Assembly (NCBI RefSeq): GCF_002797315.1 | Contig: NZ_KZ454936.1 | Span: forward strand, 867,133-931,132 | Direction: 5' to 3' | DNA length: 64,000 nt | DNA from: Bacillus sp. FJAT-44742 | GTDB lineage: Bacteria > Bacillota > Bacilli > Bacillales > Marinococcaceae | In this document: positions 62,353 through 64,000 of the stretch, one piece after another | Layout of the letters: every line of letters starts with the position of its first letter | Position numbering within the stretch: position 1 is the first letter of the stretch | Translations under genes and position numbers: made by a program | The notes under the pieces: generated by a model | Told to the model about the DNA's origin: nothing | Database searches by the model: none | What the model saw: only the letters and a program-made list of their open reading frames with translations

Positions 62353-62562
62353 TTATTGAGGCAGACTCGAGAAAGCTTCTTCGGATTCTTCGTCCTCATA
62401 TAAAGGAGAAGCAAGCATTAACCCCGAAAAACATAAAATAACTCCGACGCCCATAGCAAGAAAAGGCACAGTCAACTTTTTCTTTTTTACAAGGAAATAA
62501 AGGAGTAATGCAAAGCCGCCGGCAAATAAGGCAGTCCCAATTAAAAATACAGTGAGGTCCAT
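62353..62562 (-). CDS. Small two-TM membrane protein
   Basis: A 69-residue protein with two hydrophobic segments (about 4-25 and 31-51: DLTVFLIGTALFAGGFALLLYFLV and LTVPFLAMGVGVILCFSGLMLA), joined by a Lys-rich turn, with an acidic tail. AGAGGAAAG before the ATG. Not recognised. Expression order with the 76-residue gene is unclear because a cre-controlled promoter lies between. Confidence 0.6.
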   Translation of the reverse strand: MDLTVFLIGTALFAGGFALLLYFLVKKKKLTVPFLAMGVGVILCFSGLMLASPLYEDEESEEAFSSLPQ

Positions 62563-62689
62563 TATTCTTTCCTCTTTTCTCTATATCGGTTGTTTTCATT
62601 ATTAATTATAAGAAAGTAAAATAGAAAGAGCTATGTGTTTCACAAAAACATAACAAATTTTTTACTACCTTGAAAGGAGACTGGCGCCA

Positions 62690-63391
62690 TTGGAAGAGGT
62701 TGGAAAGTGGATGATTGAAAGCAAAAACACGGTTGTATTAACTGGAGCAGGAATGTCAACGGAAAGCGGACTCCCGGATTTTCGTTCGAAAGAAGGCTGG
62801 TGGAAAAGCATTGATCCTTCTACTGTAGCCAATGTGGATGCCCTGCACCGTAACTATGATTTATTTCACGAATTCTACCGGGACAGGATTATCAGTCTCA
62901 GTCATTGTAAGCCTCATGAAGGTCATTTTATAGTTGCAGAATGGGAAGAAAAGGGCATGGTTAGTCACGTTGCCACTCAAAATGTTGATGGTTTTCACCA
63001 CCAGGCGGGTAATAGAAATGTTTCAGAGCTCCACGGGAATATCCGAACGTTTCGCTGTCACAACTGTGGTACAGGAGCTCTTGAAGAGTTATTTCTGAAT
63101 GGTGAAAACTGCAGAGAATGCGGTGGCAGACTGAGACCAAACGTCGTATTGTTTGGTGAAATGCTTCCTCAAGAGGCCTGGGAAACAAGCCTGGATGCCA
63201 TTGATTCAGCAGACCTGATATTAGTTATCGGTTCAAGCCTCCAAGTCTCGCCAGTAAACCAGCTTCCTTATATGACAAAAGGGAAAACGGTATGGCTGAA
63301 TAAAGAGATTGATTCTTTTTCACAATTTGATAAAACAATTGAAGGAAGTGCGAAAGACATTCTGCAGCAACTTAACAACATAATTACGTAG
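62690..63391 (+). CDS. NAD-dependent protein deacylase (sirtuin, CobB/SrtN type)
   Basis: A 233-residue sirtuin. NAD motif GAGMSTESGLPDFRSKEGWW, catalytic His in ATQNVDGFHHQAG and LHGNIRTFRCHNCG, and the zinc cysteines (CHNC, CREC). It then has LRPNVVLFGEMLP and VIGSSLQVSPVNQLP. Removes acyl groups from protein lysines. TTG start behind AAAGGAGAC. It resembles B. subtilis SrtN. Confidence 0.9.
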   Translation: MEEVGKWMIESKNTVVLTGAGMSTESGLPDFRSKEGWWKSIDPSTVANVDALHRNYDLFHEFYRDRIISLSHCKPHEGHFIVAEWEEKGMVSHVATQNVDGFHHQAGNRNVSELHGNIRTFRCHNCGTGALEELFLNGENCRECGGRLRPNVVLFGEMLPQEAWETSLDAIDSADLILVIGSSLQVSPVNQLPYMTKGKTVWLNKEIDSFSQFDKTIEGSAKDILQQLNNIIT

Positions 63392-63393
63392 GA

Positions 63394-63430
63394 GCTGGGA
63401 CGAACTAGGTTTTGTCCCAGCGCTTTTTAT
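63394..63430 (+). terminator. Terminator after the sirtuin gene
   Basis: GCTGGGAC pairs with GTCCCAGC (8 bp, 12-base loop) followed by GCTTTTTATT. It carries the same TGGGAC motif as the elements near 15.55 kb and 22.9 kb. Confidence 0.82.
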
Positions 63431-63781
63431 TGAATAAGCTTTGTTCGATCATGTTGTTGTTTTTCGTTAAAAGATGCTTGCTTTTACCTAAACGGTACAA
63501 GTACGACGCCCTTTTAGGACGGTGTCTTCTACGTGACGGGCCATGCCTCAACTTTCCAGGAAAACGACGCTGCGGTTTTTTCCTATTATTCGAGACCTGA
63601 AGACGTTTCGCACAGTTACCTGCAATCAAAAATACACTCTTACCTTTTAACAAAGCCATTACATAGTAATTGTAATAGAACAGTAAAAGAAAAAAAGGAA
63701 AAATATTATAAAACACGGTTGTATTTTCAGAACTGTTATAATACAATGAGTATACAAACAACTCAAGGGAGAGTGGAATGT
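63431..63781. other. Intergenic region without a recognisable gene
   Basis: About 350 bases. The first half has a GC-rich stretch (about 63497-63590) with a GACGCC/GGTGTC hairpin near 63508-63531; no supported frame crosses it. The second half is AT-rich and leads to a TATAATAC-like element near 63738-63745 that may be the -10 of the YhfH-family gene. Confidence 0.5.
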
Positions 63782-63910
63782 ATGAAAAATATCTTGGAAT
63801 TCTTTAGAAATTTGCCTCCAAAAATGTGTACCGACTGCGGAGAAGAAATGCATGAGCAGCACGAATCCTATATGAACCAATGTGATAGATGCCTTCGGCA
63901 CGGTGAATAA
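63782..63910 (+). CDS. YhfH family small zinc-ribbon-like protein
   Basis: A 42-residue protein: MKNILEFFRNLPPKMCTDCG, then EQHESYMNQCDRCLRHGE. Two CxxC pairs (CTDC, CDRC) with an intervening EQHE fit the YhfH family of very small Bacillus proteins. GGGAGAGTGG before the ATG. Role unknown; it could be a zinc-binding protein. Confidence 0.72.
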   Translation: MKNILEFFRNLPPKMCTDCGEEMHEQHESYMNQCDRCLRHGE

Positions 63911-63937
63911 ACAAAATAAACATACAATGATTGTTTT

Positions 63938-63967
63938 ATAACAGGTTTTCAACCTGTTATTTTTTTG
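63938..63967 (+). terminator. Terminator after the YhfH-family gene
   Basis: ATAACAGGTT pairs with AACCTGTTAT (3-base loop) followed by seven T. Confidence 0.92.
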
Positions 63968-64000
63968 TGTACAAACAATAAAATAACCTTTAAAGAGCAG

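Noticed and set aside
63405-63761. 118-residue minus-strand frame in the last intergenic region
   Set aside because: Composition is basic and aromatic without family signals, it runs over a terminator, and no ribosome binding site precedes it.

Overview
The window reads as chromosomal DNA of an endospore-forming member of the Bacillaceae. Evidence: a complete spoIIA operon (spoIIAA-spoIIAB-sigF), spoVA genes, dacF, dacB-spmA-spmB, a gerA-type germinant receptor, Bacillus-type gene order (fur-xerD-deoB-punA-dacF-spoIIA-spoVA-lysA-ppiB-rib-scpAB-dacB-spm-rluB-res and serA-fer-ypbB-recS-ypbF), purine-rich Shine-Dalgarno sequences with many TTG/GTG starts, and matches to SigF/G, SigH, SigE and SigA promoter patterns. 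Acidic linkers and moderate GC hint at a halotolerant or alkaliphilic genus; this is inference, and no species is claimed.

Layout. 1-6 kb: 3' end of fur, a DUF4227 gene, xerD, then a nucleoside-catabolic operon (deoB, two different purine nucleoside phosphorylases, pdp). 6-12.2 kb: dacF, spoIIAA-AB-sigF, then a reduced spoVA operon (AA, AB, AEa, AF) that lacks AC, AD and AEb. 12.2-13.5 kb: two DUF2382 (YsnF/AvaK) genes on the minus strand. 13.7-20.4 kb: lysA, ppiB, and an FMN-riboswitch-controlled riboflavin operon ribD-E-BA-H-T. 20.4-22.8 kb: DUF309 gene, scpA, scpB. 22.9-29.6 kb: a spore island with sodF, DUF1657, three DUF421 (YetF-type) genes, a YhcN-like lipoprotein, spoVAC, spoVAD, spoVAEb and a DUF421-DUF1657 fusion (2Duf). 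This matches the layout of the heat-resistance operon called spoVA2mob. 29.7-39.1 kb: dacB-spmA-spmB, rluB, resA-B-C, resD-E. 39.3-49 kb: a methyltransferase, then a cobalamin-riboswitch-controlled uptake and salvage operon (btuF, btuC, btuD-cbiZ fusion, cbiB, cobD, cobU, cobS, cobC, a cobU-like gene, pduO-type adenosyltransferase). 49-54.6 kb: a VanW gene and a tricistronic germinant receptor operon with a small membrane protein. 54.6-64 kb: serA (minus strand, serine T-box), a LysM-M14 peptidase, ferredoxin, ypbB, recS-type helicase, small membrane proteins, a cre-controlled 76-residue orphan, a sirtuin and a YhfH-family protein.

How it fits together. The core spore Ca-DPA channel genes spoVAC-AD-AEb are absent from the ancestral operon position and are found 14 kb away in the spoVA2mob-like island, which sits at the scpB-dacB junction. 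Forespore-type promoters precede dacF, spoVAA, the first DUF1657 gene, the lipoprotein-spoVAC operon and the germinant receptor, so much of the window looks like one forespore programme. The remaining genes are housekeeping (riboflavin, lysine, serine, cytochrome c maturation) or cofactor salvage.

No tRNA, rRNA, CRISPR array, intact insertion sequence or prophage was recognised.
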